Of a DNA stretch of 33,459 nucleotides, positions 8,382 to 16,806 are shown in pieces; positions within the stretch are counted from its first letter, which is position 1; each line of letters starts with the position of its first letter. Under the pieces are notes generated by a model. The model had not been told where the DNA came from. It saw nothing but the letters and a program-made list of their open reading frames with translations, and searched no databases. Source of the DNA: an uncultured Bacilli bacterium (GTDB lineage Bacteria > Bacillota_I > Bacilli_A > RF39 > UBA660); NCBI GenBank assembly GCA_947628985.1, contig CANRCA010000005.1:1-33459 (forward strand), in the 5' to 3' direction. A program made the position numbers and the translations under genes.

Positions 8382-10524
8382 AAATTTAAATAAAAATCTT
8401 CGTGGAAGAAATAGAGTACCTGAAAAACCAAAAAATATAAAAAAAGCAGTAGTTAAATTATTAAAATATATAAAACCATATAGAATACTTATTATATTTG
8501 CAATTATTCTTGCATCTTTAAGTAGTATTCTTTCAATAATTGGACCTGATAAATTAAGTAATCTTACAGATGAAATATCAAAAGGTATAGAAATAAATCA
8601 AAATAATTTAACTTTAGTAATGAATAGTATACAAAATGATATTAAAAATAATATTATTTTAACAGATGATAAAATTAATTCATTAAGTGATGAAAATAAA
8701 GTAATTTATAATGAATTTATATCTAATATAAATAAAGATAATATAATAAATGAAGTATTATTATTAAATGATGATATTAAAATATTATTTTTAAATGATT
8801 CTATTATTGATAATGTAAAAGTATCTAAAAAAGATAAATTAATTTTATTAAATTCAATTAGTAAAATGAATGAAAATGATATAAATGATTTATATAAAAA
8901 TATAGAAAGTTTAGATAAAGATGTATATAATTTATTAGTAAATAAAATGGATATGAAAGCAATAAAAAGTATATCTCTTACTTTATTAATTATGTATTTA
9001 TTAAGTGCTTTATTTAATTATACACAAAACTATTTAATGGTTATTACATCTAATAATTTTGCTAAAAGTTTAAGAAGTAAAATAATAGTTAAAATAAATA
9101 AACTTGCATTAAAATATTTTGATAAAAATAGTTTTGGAGATATATTATCAAGAATAACAAATGATGTTGATACTATAAATATGTCTCTTCATAATAGTTT
9201 AGGTTCACTTGTGTCATCTCTATCTTTATTTATAGGTTCTATTATAATGATGTTAAAAACTAATGTAATAATGGCTATTAGTGGTATGTTATCTTCTTTA
9301 ATAGGTTTTATATTTATATCAATAATTATTAAAAAATCACAAAAATATTTTATTAAAAGACAAGTAGAACTTGGTAAATTAAATGGACATATTGAAGAAA
9401 TATATTCTTCACATAATGTAGTAAAATCATATAATGCAGGAGAGTTTGAATCTAAAAAGTTTGAAAAATTTAATGATAGTGTTTATAACTGTAATAGAAA
9501 AAGTCAATTCTTATCAGGACTAATGCAACCTATGATGGGATTTATTGGTAACTTTGGTTATGTTGTTGTTTGTATAGTAGGTGCTATATTAGTATTACAT
9601 AATAAAATTACATTTGGTGTAATAGTTGCATTTATTATGTATGTAAGATTATTTACAGGACCTTTATCACAAATTGCACAAAGTATTACTAATTTACAAT
9701 CAGCAACTGCAGCTAGTGAAAGAGTATTTGAATTTATTGAAGAGGAAGAAATGCCTTCAGAAGAAAATATTACTCAAAAATTATTAAGAAAAGATGTAAA
9801 AGGTAATATTGAATTTGAACATGTTAAATTTGGTTATGATGAAGATAAAGTTATTATTAAAGACTTTAATTGTAAAGTAAAACCAGGTCAAAAAATAGCA
9901 ATAGTAGGACCAACAGGAGCAGGTAAAACTACTTTAGTAAATCTTTTAATGAAATTTTATGATATAAATAGTGGAGATATTAAAATAGATGGTGTTTCTA
10001 TAAAAAATTTAACTCGTGATAATATTCATCAATTATTTATAATGGTTTTACAAGATACATGGTTATTTAATGGAACTATAAAAGATAATATTAAATTTAA
10101 TAAATCAAAAGTAACTGATGAAGAAATATGGAATGCTTTAAAAACAGTTGGTATTGAACATTTTGTAAAAACTCTTCCTAAAACATTAGATTATAGAATA
10201 GAAGATAATGAATCAATATCAGCAGGACAAAAACAATTATTAACAATTGCAAGAGGTATGATTGAAAATGCACCATTCTTAATATTAGATGAAGCCACTT
10301 CTTCAGTAGATACTAGAACTGAAGAATTAGTACAAAAAGCAATGGATAAATTAACAGAAGGAAGAACTTCATTTATAATCGCACATAGATTATCTACTAT
10401 TAAAAATGCAGATTTAATATTAGTAATGAAAGATGGAAATATAATAGAACAAGGTAATCATCAAGAATTACTTAAAAAGAATGGATTTTATGCAGAACTT
10501 TATAATTCTCAATTTCAAAATTAA
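8368..10524 (+). CDS. Heterodimeric ABC exporter subunit with catalytic ATP site and extracellular insert (BmrD-like)
   Basis: Partner half-transporter, 718 residues, overlapping the previous gene by 14 bases. Walker A GPTGAGKTT (514-522), catalytic Glu642 in LILDEATSSVD and His673 in IIAHRLSTI are intact, while the signature is degenerate, ISAGQ (617-621). The two subunits are thus complementary: one consensus ATP site and one dead site. Between the first and second membrane helices (about residues 75-197) lies a roughly 120-residue Asn/Asp/Lys-rich insert, which would be extracellular. B. subtilis BmrD also carries an extracellular domain there, which supports the BmrCD comparison. The total is longer than BmrD (about 670). 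Confidence 0.9.
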   Translation: MTERKNLNKNLRGRNRVPEKPKNIKKAVVKLLKYIKPYRILIIFAIILASLSSILSIIGPDKLSNLTDEISKGIEINQNNLTLVMNSIQNDIKNNIILTDDKINSLSDENKVIYNEFISNINKDNIINEVLLLNDDIKILFLNDSIIDNVKVSKKDKLILLNSISKMNENDINDLYKNIESLDKDVYNLLVNKMDMKAIKSISLTLLIMYLLSALFNYTQNYLMVITSNNFAKSLRSKIIVKINKLALKYFDKNSFGDILSRITNDVDTINMSLHNSLGSLVSSLSLFIGSIIMMLKTNVIMAISGMLSSLIGFIFISIIIKKSQKYFIKRQVELGKLNGHIEEIYSSHNVVKSYNAGEFESKKFEKFNDSVYNCNRKSQFLSGLMQPMMGFIGNFGYVVVCIVGAILVLHNKITFGVIVAFIMYVRLFTGPLSQIAQSITNLQSATAASERVFEFIEEEEMPSEENITQKLLRKDVKGNIEFEHVKFGYDEDKVIIKDFNCKVKPGQKIAIVGPTGAGKTTLVNLLMKFYDINSGDIKIDGVSIKNLTRDNIHQLFIMVLQDTWLFNGTIKDNIKFNKSKVTDEEIWNALKTVGIEHFVKTLPKTLDYRIEDNESISAGQKQLLTIARGMIENAPFLILDEATSSVDTRTEELVQKAMDKLTEGRTSFIIAHRLSTIKNADLILVMKDGNIIEQGNHQELLKKNGFYAELYNSQFQN

Positions 10525-10553
10525 TTGACTAAAATTTATAATTAAAATATAAT
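10525..10553 (+). promoter_or_regulatory. Promoter of the 222-residue protein gene
   Basis: TTGACT at 10525-10530 and TATAAT at 10548-10553, spacer 17. It starts directly after the stop of the exporter gene. Confidence 0.75.
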
Positions 10554-10574
10554 ATTTTTTGAAAAGAGGGTATT

Positions 10575-11243
10575 ATGAGAATAATTAGTAATAATGAATG
10601 CTATGTTCAAAAAAGTGATTTAGAATATATAGTAGAAAATGAAAAAAATATTCCAAATGAAATATATAATGATTTAAGTAGATTTCAAAATGATAAAGAA
10701 TATTTAAAAATTGATAATCAAAAAAGTTTAGAATGTGTTTTAAATACTAATATAATAGATTTTTCTTTAATTAGTAATTATGATGTTTCAAAGTTAGAAA
10801 AAGAAATAATAAAATTAAAACTTTTAATATTAGATGAATTTGATAGTGATATGTCTTATGAAGAAGAGGAAGATATAAACAAAATAATTCAAGAAAGAAA
10901 AAATAGAGAATATATACTTAAACAATTAAAAGAAATGATTGAATATAAAAGCCTACAATCAAAAATAAATTATCCTAATATTCCAAATCCTAATTATGAA
11001 AGTATTACTAATGATAATATGTGTGCATCTAGAAGTATTAATCCAAATGAAATAGTTGTATATAATTTAGATGGAAGTAGAGTAGTAGATGAAGATAATA
11101 AAGAATTTATAGAAATTTCATATAAATTATTATTACATGATGAACTTGATAGTAAAAAAATTCTAGAACTTACAACATATAATGATGGAAAATATTTAGT
11201 TGTTAAAAACAATTTAGAAAAAGTATTAAAAAAAGTTAAGTAA
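10575..11243 (+). CDS. Uncharacterised 222-residue acidic/helical protein
   Basis: I do not recognise this protein. It has no signal peptide or membrane helix. The middle (about 75-135) is a strongly charged helical stretch (SYEEEEDINKIIQERKNR) that could form a coiled coil. The C-terminal part reads like a small beta-containing module (IVVYNLDGSRVVDEDNKEF, then TYNDGKYLVVKNN). The AGAGGG site (10565-10570) lies close to the ATG. It has its own promoter and its own terminator, so it is monocistronic. It opens a run of accessory-looking genes between the exporter and rpsB. Confidence 0.7.
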   Translation: MRIISNNECYVQKSDLEYIVENEKNIPNEIYNDLSRFQNDKEYLKIDNQKSLECVLNTNIIDFSLISNYDVSKLEKEIIKLKLLILDEFDSDMSYEEEEDINKIIQERKNREYILKQLKEMIEYKSLQSKINYPNIPNPNYESITNDNMCASRSINPNEIVVYNLDGSRVVDEDNKEFIEISYKLLLHDELDSKKILELTTYNDGKYLVVKNNLEKVLKKVK

Positions 11244-11255
11244 TTAGCTTTTTTT
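11228..11255 (+). terminator. Terminator overlapping the stop codon of the 222-residue protein gene
   Basis: Stem AAAAAAAGTTAA (11228-11239) / TTAGCTTTTTTT (11244-11255) with one G-U pair and a GTAA loop. The stop codon lies in the loop. Confidence 0.65.
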
Positions 11256-11265
11256 AATTATAAAA

Positions 11266-11294
11266 TTGTTTTTTTAAAAATTTAAAGTTATAAT
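11266..11294 (+). promoter_or_regulatory. Promoter of the 28-residue-repeat protein gene
   Basis: TTGTTT at 11266-11271 and TATAAT at 11289-11294, spacer 17. Confidence 0.6.
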
Positions 11295-11317
11295 ATGTAC
11301 TTAAAAGGAGAGATGCT

Positions 11318-12823
11318 ATGAATTTAAATATAATAGAGTTAATGAATTATGATTTTGGTAAATTTATAAAATTAGTAGAATTAGGAATTATTGATGAAGA
11401 AAAAGCTTGTAAGTCTGTTATTCAAAGTAATACTCCTGTCTATATTTATGAGTTTGCAAGAAGTATAAAATCTTCAAATATAGAAAAACTAGAAGATGCG
11501 ATAATTCAAACTAAAAGTGTAGAATTTATTTTTGAATTTGCTAAAAATATTAAAAGATCAAATAAGGAAAAATTAGAAGATGCGATAATTCAATTAGAAA
11601 ATATAAAATATATTTATTGGTTTGCTTATGGTATAAAAGGCGTTAATGTAGAAAAACTAGAAAATGCAATTATTCAATCTGAAAATGCAGAGTATATTTA
11701 TAAATTTGCAAGTGATGAATTTATAAAAGTTAAAAATATAGAAAAATTAGAAGAAGCAATTATTAAAACAAAAGATGCAAAATATATTTATGAGTTTGCA
11801 AGTGATGTAGAAAATTCAAATAAAGAAAAGTTAGAGGATATAATAATTCAATTAGGAAATACAAAGTATATTTATTGGTTTGCTTATGGTGTAAAAGGTG
11901 TTAATGTAGAAAAACTAGAAAATGCAATTATTCAATCTGGAAATGCAGAATATATTTATAAATTTGCAAGTGATATAAAAAATTCAAATAAAGAAAAGTT
12001 AGAAAAAGCAATAATTCAAACAGGAAATGCAGAGTATATTTATAAATTTGCAAGAGATATAGAAAATGTAAATATAAAAGAATTAGAAGATGCAATAATT
12101 CAAAGTGGAGATGCAGAATATATTTATGCTTTTGCTAAGTTTATAAAAGAAACTAACATAAAAGAACTAGAAAAAGCGATAATCCAAACAGGAGATGCAG
12201 AATATATTTATAATTTTGCAAATTTTCTAAGAAATGAAAGATATATAAAAGTATCAGAAATAGAAAAATTAGAAGAAGCTATAATTAAAAGTAAAAATGC
12301 AGAATATATTTATTATTTTGCAAGAGATATAGTAGGGGATAATATAGAGGAATTAGAAGATGCATTAATTTGCACTAAAGATGCTAGATATATTCAATTA
12401 TTTGCTCTTAATATAGATGGTGCAAATATAGAAAAACTAGAAAATGCAATTATTCAAACTGGGGATCTTTTTTATATTGATTCTTTTGCTTCTATTATAA
12501 AAGGGTCAAATATAGAAAAATTAGAAGACACAATAATTAAAAGTGGAAATGCAAAATATATTTATAATTTTGCAAAATATATAAAAGGTGCTAATATTAA
12601 AAAATTAAAAGCTGCAATCAATAAAACTAAAAATGATGAATTTATACTTCTTTTTGATGAAGAATTAAAAAGAATAAATAAGGAAAATTTATCAAATTTA
12701 ATGATGCTTTTAGAAAATAAACAATATCGAGAAATATTAGAAAATAGTGAAATATATTCACAATTATTTAATGATGATACAGAAGAAGAAAAACATTCAG
12801 AAAAAATTTTAAAAATCAAATAA
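11318..12823 (+). CDS. Alpha-solenoid-like protein of fourteen 28-residue repeats
   Basis: A 501-residue protein, not recognised by name. After an N-terminal cap (1-53) it consists of 14 units (54-453) with the pattern N(I/V/K)EKLEDAIIQ, then TGNAEYIYKFA, then a short linker. Each unit can form two short helices, so a curved solenoid for binding a protein or peptide is the likely shape. Ten units or more keep EYIY.FA-type cores. Unit 3 carries two extra residues and unit 9 six. Residues 454-501 form a diverged, charged tail. No signal peptide or membrane helix. Good site AAAGGAGAG before the ATG. It lies next to a Fic gene but has its own promoter. Confidence 0.8.
   Translation: MNLNIIELMNYDFGKFIKLVELGIIDEEKACKSVIQSNTPVYIYEFARSIKSSNIEKLEDAIIQTKSVEFIFEFAKNIKRSNKEKLEDAIIQLENIKYIYWFAYGIKGVNVEKLENAIIQSENAEYIYKFASDEFIKVKNIEKLEEAIIKTKDAKYIYEFASDVENSNKEKLEDIIIQLGNTKYIYWFAYGVKGVNVEKLENAIIQSGNAEYIYKFASDIKNSNKEKLEKAIIQTGNAEYIYKFARDIENVNIKELEDAIIQSGDAEYIYAFAKFIKETNIKELEKAIIQTGDAEYIYNFANFLRNERYIKVSEIEKLEEAIIKSKNAEYIYYFARDIVGDNIEELEDALICTKDARYIQLFALNIDGANIEKLENAIIQTGDLFYIDSFASIIKGSNIEKLEDTIIKSGNAKYIYNFAKYIKGANIKKLKAAINKTKNDEFILLFDEELKRINKENLSNLMMLLENKQYREILENSEIYSQLFNDDTEEEKHSEKILKIK
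11477..12676 (+). repeat. Fourteen tandem 84-base coding repeats
   Basis: The units begin at residues 54, 82, 110, 140, 168, 196, 224, 252, 280, 314, 342, 370, 398 and 426 of the protein. Units 2-3 and 5-6 are nearly identical (both contain YIYWFAYG.KGVNVEKLENAI), and units 1 and 4 are alike, so a block of three units was duplicated recently. The DNA around 11610-11710 and 11870-11970 shows the same near-identity. Confidence 0.85.
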
Positions 12824-12884
12824 ATTTAGTTTGTAATATTTTAATTTAATTTTTAATGTTATACTTATATTGGAGACAAAAATT

Positions 12885-13634
12885 ATGTTAATAGAAAAAA
12901 TAAAAAATGAATTGATAGAACAAAAAAAATCTAATTTTAAAGGTAACATTTATCATTATTTTCAAGTTAATTTTGCATATAATTCTAATAAAATTGAAGG
13001 TAGTCATTTAACAGAAGATGAAACAGAAGAAATATTTGAAACAAATTCATTTATACCAAAAAGTGATGATGCGATTAAACTTGATGATTTAATTGAAATG
13101 AAAAATCATTTTCGTCTTTTTGATTATTGTTTAGATATTATTGATTTAGAATTATCAAAAGATATAATGATTAAAATGAATAAGATATTAAAAAGAAATA
13201 CTACTGATGAAGATAATCCTCGTTATAATGTAGGAGGATTTAAAGTAGTTCCTAATAAAATTGGACTTATTAATGTAATAGATACAACACACCCAAGTGA
13301 AGTAGAAAAAGATTTAGATGATTTATTAAAAGAATATAAAAAAATAAAAAATGTAACAATTGAAGATATAATTGATTTTCATTATCGATTTGAATGTATT
13401 CATCCTTTTGGTGATGGTAATGGTAGAGTAGGAAGAATGATTATGTTTAAAGAATGTTTAAAAAATAATATAATGCCATTTATTGTACTAGATAGTGATA
13501 AACCTTATTATATGAGAGGACTTAAAAATTATAAAGAAGATAAAATGTTTTTAATAGATACTATTAAACATGAACAAGATATATATGAAAATATTGCAAA
13601 AGAAATGTTAGATTTTAACTTAAAAGATAAATAA
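12885..13634 (+). CDS. Fic-family protein (probable AMPylase)
   Basis: Fic proteins usually transfer AMP from ATP to a hydroxyl side chain of a target protein. The active-site motif HPFGDGNGRVGR is complete, with His173 from the preferred start. An N-terminal SNKIEG (about 34-39) matches the inhibitory helix motif (S/T)xxxE(G/N), whose Glu blocks ATP, so this is a self-inhibited class II type. About 249 residues. Start: the TTG at 12870 overlaps the ribosome binding site TTGGAGA, so the ATG at 12885 is chosen. No antitoxin gene is adjacent, in line with built-in inhibition. A TATACT box lies at 12860-12865. The target is unknown; the neighbouring repeat protein is a possibility only by position. 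Confidence 0.9.
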   Translation: MLIEKIKNELIEQKKSNFKGNIYHYFQVNFAYNSNKIEGSHLTEDETEEIFETNSFIPKSDDAIKLDDLIEMKNHFRLFDYCLDIIDLELSKDIMIKMNKILKRNTTDEDNPRYNVGGFKVVPNKIGLINVIDTTHPSEVEKDLDDLLKEYKKIKNVTIEDIIDFHYRFECIHPFGDGNGRVGRMIMFKECLKNNIMPFIVLDSDKPYYMRGLKNYKEDKMFLIDTIKHEQDIYENIAKEMLDFNLKDK

Positions 13635-13670
13635 TAAATATTAAAATATAAGAATATTTATTATTTTTTT
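13629..13670 (+). terminator. Terminator of the Fic gene
   Basis: Perfect 14-base inverted repeat AAATAATAAATATT (13629-13642) / AATATTTATTATTT (13653-13666) with a 10-base loop and a T tract. The stop codon is in the left arm. Confidence 0.75.
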
Positions 13671-13692
13671 ATATGCCTTAATTTAAATTTTA

Positions 13693-13721
13693 TTGAAAAA
13701 TAATAAAAAAAGTACTATTAT
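13693..13721 (+). promoter_or_regulatory. Promoter of the membrane protein/amidoligase pair
   Basis: TTGAAA at 13693-13698 and TATTAT at 13716-13721, spacer 17. The leader to the ATG at 13773 is about 45 bases. Confidence 0.5.
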
Positions 13722-13772
13722 ATTAAGCACTTCAAGAAAAACTTACAATGTAAAATTAGGGGATTATAAAAT

Positions 13773-14603
13773 ATGATTAATGATAATATTCAAGATAATG
13801 AAAAAAAAGAATTAGAAAAACAAAAACTATTAATTCAAATGAAAAACGAAATTGAAAGTTTAGAGAGACAAATAAAATATTCAAGATTATCAAATTTAAA
13901 AATTAATTCAATAAAGAATTTAAAATTAACTGCTAGAATATTACAACTTGTTACGCCTTATGCTTTAACTGCTGGAATACTTGCAGGAGTGTTTTCTATA
14001 GCAGGTATTACTCCATTTCGTCGTGATAAAAAAGAAGTATATTCAAATGTTATGATGGAATTTGATAATTTAGGTAATATTAGATATGAACAACAATATA
14101 ATGATTTTAATAAAATAAATGTTTTTAAATTTTATTCTAAATGGGAATCACAAGAAGGTGACTTTTATACAAGAATAGTAAAAACTTATAATGTTGAAGA
14201 AAAAACTTATGAAGAATTAGTAGAACTAATTAATAAAGAAAATTTATCATTAGAAGATATTTTAGGTGAACCTATTTCAATCATTAAAGAAACTAAAAAT
14301 AATTTAACAGAAGAAGAAATAAATAAAAAAGCATTTATGCAAGCAACAATTTATAGGAAAGATATAAATGATTATATTATAAAAGAAGAAACTATTAATG
14401 AAAACATTTTGTTAACTATATTTTATTTATTAGCAAATGTTCCTTTAGGAGCAGTACTAGCATTTATTAGATCACAACTTTCTTCTTTTGATTTTGGTGA
14501 ATGTGTTGAAAGAATAAATGATGAATATGAATCAGTTGATACTCAAGAATTAAGACTTAAATTAGAAATTAGACGTGATAATTATAATAGGATGGTTGAC
14601 TAA
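13773..14603 (+). CDS. Two-helix membrane protein with N-terminal coiled coil, partner of the amidoligase
   Basis: No recognised family. Residues 1-50 are a charged heptad-like helix (KKELEKQKLLIQMKNEIESL), predicted to be cytoplasmic. Two membrane helices follow, near 62-82 (LVTPYALTAGILAGVFSIAG) and near 212-230 (LTIFYLLANVPLGAVLAFI). The roughly 130 residues between them are charged and would lie outside the cell. The C-terminus (ERINDEYESVDTQELRLKLE) is again helical. Ribosome binding site AGGGGA at 13758-13763. The stop is one base before the amidoligase ATG, so the products probably act together, for instance by holding the ligase at the membrane. Confidence 0.7.
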   Translation: MINDNIQDNEKKELEKQKLLIQMKNEIESLERQIKYSRLSNLKINSIKNLKLTARILQLVTPYALTAGILAGVFSIAGITPFRRDKKEVYSNVMMEFDNLGNIRYEQQYNDFNKINVFKFYSKWESQEGDFYTRIVKTYNVEEKTYEELVELINKENLSLEDILGEPISIIKETKNNLTEEEINKKAFMQATIYRKDINDYIIKEETINENILLTIFYLLANVPLGAVLAFIRSQLSSFDFGECVERINDEYESVDTQELRLKLEIRRDNYNRMVD

Positions 14604-14604
14604 A

Positions 14605-15627
14605 ATGAATAATACAAAAAATAATCCTTTGTTTCAATATATTAAACCAAAAAATAATGATATGTTTTCTTTAATGAAGGGTAGTGATTTACAAGAATTA
14701 ATATATTATATAGAAAATTATTATTTAGAATTAAGAAATTCTCTTGGATTTGATAAAAATATTACTTTTGGATTAGAGTTAGAATTTGAAAATGCAATGA
14801 GAAATTGTATTGAAGAAGAATTAGATAAAAATTCACTAAATAGTTCTTGGGTAGTAAAAAGAGATAGTTCTTTATCTTTTGGTGCAGAAATTAATTCACC
14901 TGTTTTAACTGATAGTACTAATAATTGGAATAATTTAAAACAAGTATGTTCTATTGTTAGTCAATATGCGTCTATTGGAGCACATTCTGGTGGTCATATT
15001 CATATTGGTACTCAAGTTTTAGGCAATAATACTGAATCTTGGTTGAACTTTATTAAAATATGGTCAGTTTATGAAAATATAATTTATAGATTTGTTTATG
15101 GTGAATTTTTAACTGCAAGATCAACTATGGTAGAATATGCTAAACCAATGACTAAAGTTTTTTGGAAAGATTATCAAAAATTAAAAAAATCATCATCTTT
15201 AGAATTACAGGAAATTCTAAAAAAAATATCTCATAAAAGATATCAAGCAGTAAATTTTAATAATGTAAATAATTTTAATAAAATAGAAGAAGGTAATACA
15301 ATAGAATTTAGATGTCCTAATGGAACATTAGATTCAACAATTTGGCAAAACAATGTAAATATGTTTGTTAATCTATTACTTTATTCAAAAAGTTCAAAAT
15401 ATAATGATGATATAGTTGAAAAAAGAAGAAAAGAAAATAAAGATAAATATTCTAAATTAAGTTTATATAATGAAATATATTTACAACAAGCATTAGAATT
15501 TTGTGATATGATTTTTAAAAATAATTTTGATAAAGTATATTTTTTAAGACAATATTTTAAATCATTTGAAATTGGTACAAATGATTTATCTAAACCAAAA
15601 GAATTTACTAAAAAATTAAGTATATAA
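14605..15627 (+). CDS. Amidoligase (COOH-NH2 ligase fold, Amidoligase_2-like)
   Basis: ATP-dependent ligase related to glutamate-cysteine ligase. Visible motifs: FGLELEFE near the N-terminus (metal/ATP acidic residues), a second acidic strand FGAEINSPVL, the HIHIG segment in SGGHIHIGTQ, and IEFRCPNGT near residue 235. These are the landmarks of the amidoligase group that joins amino acids or peptides to proteins or wall material. About 340 residues. Start: GTG at 14575 would overlap the upstream gene; the ATG at 14605 has AGGATGG at 14589-14595 at good spacing. The partner membrane gene ends one base upstream. The substrate cannot be read from sequence. Confidence 0.8.
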   Translation: MNNTKNNPLFQYIKPKNNDMFSLMKGSDLQELIYYIENYYLELRNSLGFDKNITFGLELEFENAMRNCIEEELDKNSLNSSWVVKRDSSLSFGAEINSPVLTDSTNNWNNLKQVCSIVSQYASIGAHSGGHIHIGTQVLGNNTESWLNFIKIWSVYENIIYRFVYGEFLTARSTMVEYAKPMTKVFWKDYQKLKKSSSLELQEILKKISHKRYQAVNFNNVNNFNKIEEGNTIEFRCPNGTLDSTIWQNNVNMFVNLLLYSKSSKYNDDIVEKRRKENKDKYSKLSLYNEIYLQQALEFCDMIFKNNFDKVYFLRQYFKSFEIGTNDLSKPKEFTKKLSI

Positions 15628-15658
15628 GAATTATTGAAAAATAAATTCTTAATACTTT
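15627..15658 (+). terminator. Possible terminator after the amidoligase gene
   Basis: Stem AAGAATT (15627-15633) / AATTCTT (15644-15650), followed by a T run only after five further bases. Weak. Confidence 0.35.
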
Positions 15659-15700
15659 TTTTATTATGAAGTTAACTACTTAAAAGATATTCTAATTTCA

Positions 15701-15730
15701 TTGACAATACAGTTTAAATTGTGTTAAAAT
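15701..15730 (+). promoter_or_regulatory. rpsB-tsf promoter
   Basis: TTGACA at 15701-15706, extended -10 TGTTAAAAT ending at 15730, spacer 18. The perfect -35 and TG extension fit a strong ribosomal protein promoter. Confidence 0.7.
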
Positions 15731-15810
15731 AAGCATGCTTTAAGAAAAAGACATGCTTATTGATTTAATATTCTAGTGCTTTAAATAATATATTTTAAAG
15801 TGAATATTAA
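15728..15810 (+). promoter_or_regulatory. Structured rpsB leader (two stem-loops)
   Basis: The 5' leader before rpsB is about 115 bases. It holds a perfect 10-base stem AATAAGCATG (15728-15737) / CATGCTTATT (15752-15761). A second hairpin has outer arms TTAATATTC (15765-15773) / GAATATTAA (15802-15810) and inner arms CTTTAAA (15779-15785) / TTTAAAG (15794-15800). Neither is followed by a T run, so they are not intrinsic terminators. A ribosomal-protein autoregulatory leader is a plausible role. The first stem begins at the -10 box, so part of it may not be transcribed. Confidence 0.5.
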
Positions 15811-15852
15811 TTTAAAGATAAGCAGAAGAATTAACGAAAGGAGAGAAGAAAT

Positions 15853-16797
15853 ATGGCAGTAATTGCAAAAAGTTATTTATTAGAAGCAGGTGTACATTTT
15901 GGACACCAAGCTAAAAGATGGAATCCTAAAATGAAGGAATACATTTTTACTACTAGAGATGATATACATATCATTGATTTACAAAAAACTGTTGAAAAAA
16001 TAGAAGAAGCTTACGCTGAACTTCTTAAAGCATGTGAAAACGGTGGTAAGGTTCTATTTGTTGGTACTAAAAAACAAGCTAAAGAAGCTAGTATTGAAGA
16101 AGCAACAAGATGTAATAGTTTTTATGTAACAGAAAGATGGTTAGGAGGTACTCTTACTAATTTTAGAACAATTAGAAATAGAGTAAAAAGATTAATTCAA
16201 ATTGAAGAAATGGAAAAGAGTGGAAAATTTGAATTATTACCTAAAAAAGAAGTTATTAAAATTCAAAAAGAATATGAAAAATTAAATAAACTACTTTCTG
16301 GAATTAGAAATATGGAAACATTACCTAAAGCTATAATAGTAGTAGATCCTAGAGTAGAAATTAATGCTATTCGTGAAGCACGTAGATTACATATTCCAGT
16401 ATTTGGAATCGTTGATACAAACTGTGATCCAGATGATGTTGATTATGCAATTCCAGCAAATGATGACGCTGTTAGAAGTGTAAAGGTTGTTTTAGGTGTT
16501 TTAGCTAATGCTGTATGTGAGGCTAATGGGTTAGAACTTGTTGATTATGTTACAGAAGATGAAAGCGTTAAACCTGCTAAAGAAATCAAAGTTGAAACTA
16601 AAGTAGTAGATTTTGATGAAGAAGAGGAAAAACCTAAAAAAGTTAAAAAAGAAGAAACAGAAGAAACAGTTTCTAAAGAAGAAAAAGTAGATTATAGTAA
16701 AATGACTGTTAGTGAACTTAAAAAACTTGCTAAAGAAAAAGGAATTAGCGGTTATTCAACTATGAAAAAAGATGAATTAATTTCATCATTAAATTAG
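15853..16797 (+). CDS. rpsB: 30S ribosomal protein S2 with C-terminal SAP/Rho-N-like extension
   Basis: Core S2 is plain: [34 protein letters not shown], then [12 protein letters not shown]-type sequence ([16 protein letters not shown]) before residue 220. At 314 residues it is longer than usual (about 230-260). The extra part has an acidic/basic linker ([17 protein letters not shown]) and then about 35 residues, [27 protein letters not shown], matching the helix-turn-helix pattern of SAP, HeH and Rho N-terminal motifs, which bind nucleic acid. Strong site AAAGGAGAG before the ATG. It is co-transcribed with tsf, nine bases downstream. Confidence 0.96.
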   Translation: MAVIAKSYLLEAGVHFGHQAKRWNPKMKEYIFTTRDDIHIIDLQKTVEKIEEAYAELLKACENGGKVLFVGTKKQAKEASIEEATRCNSFYVTERWLGGTLTNFRTIRNRVKRLIQIEEMEKSGKFELLPKKEVIKIQKEYEKLNKLLSGIRNMETLPKAIIVVDPRVEINAIREARRLHIPVFGIVDTNCDPDDVDYAIPANDDAVRSVKVVLGVLANAVCEANGLELVDYVTEDESVKPAKEIKVETKVVDFDEEEEKPKKVKKEETEETVSKEEKVDYSKMTVSELKKLAKEKGISGYSTMKKDELISSLN

Positions 16798-16806
16798 GAG
16801 GAAGTT

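Noticed and set aside
12870-13634. Fic-antitoxin pair
   Set aside because: No small antitoxin gene is adjacent and the Fic protein carries its own SNKIEG inhibitory motif.
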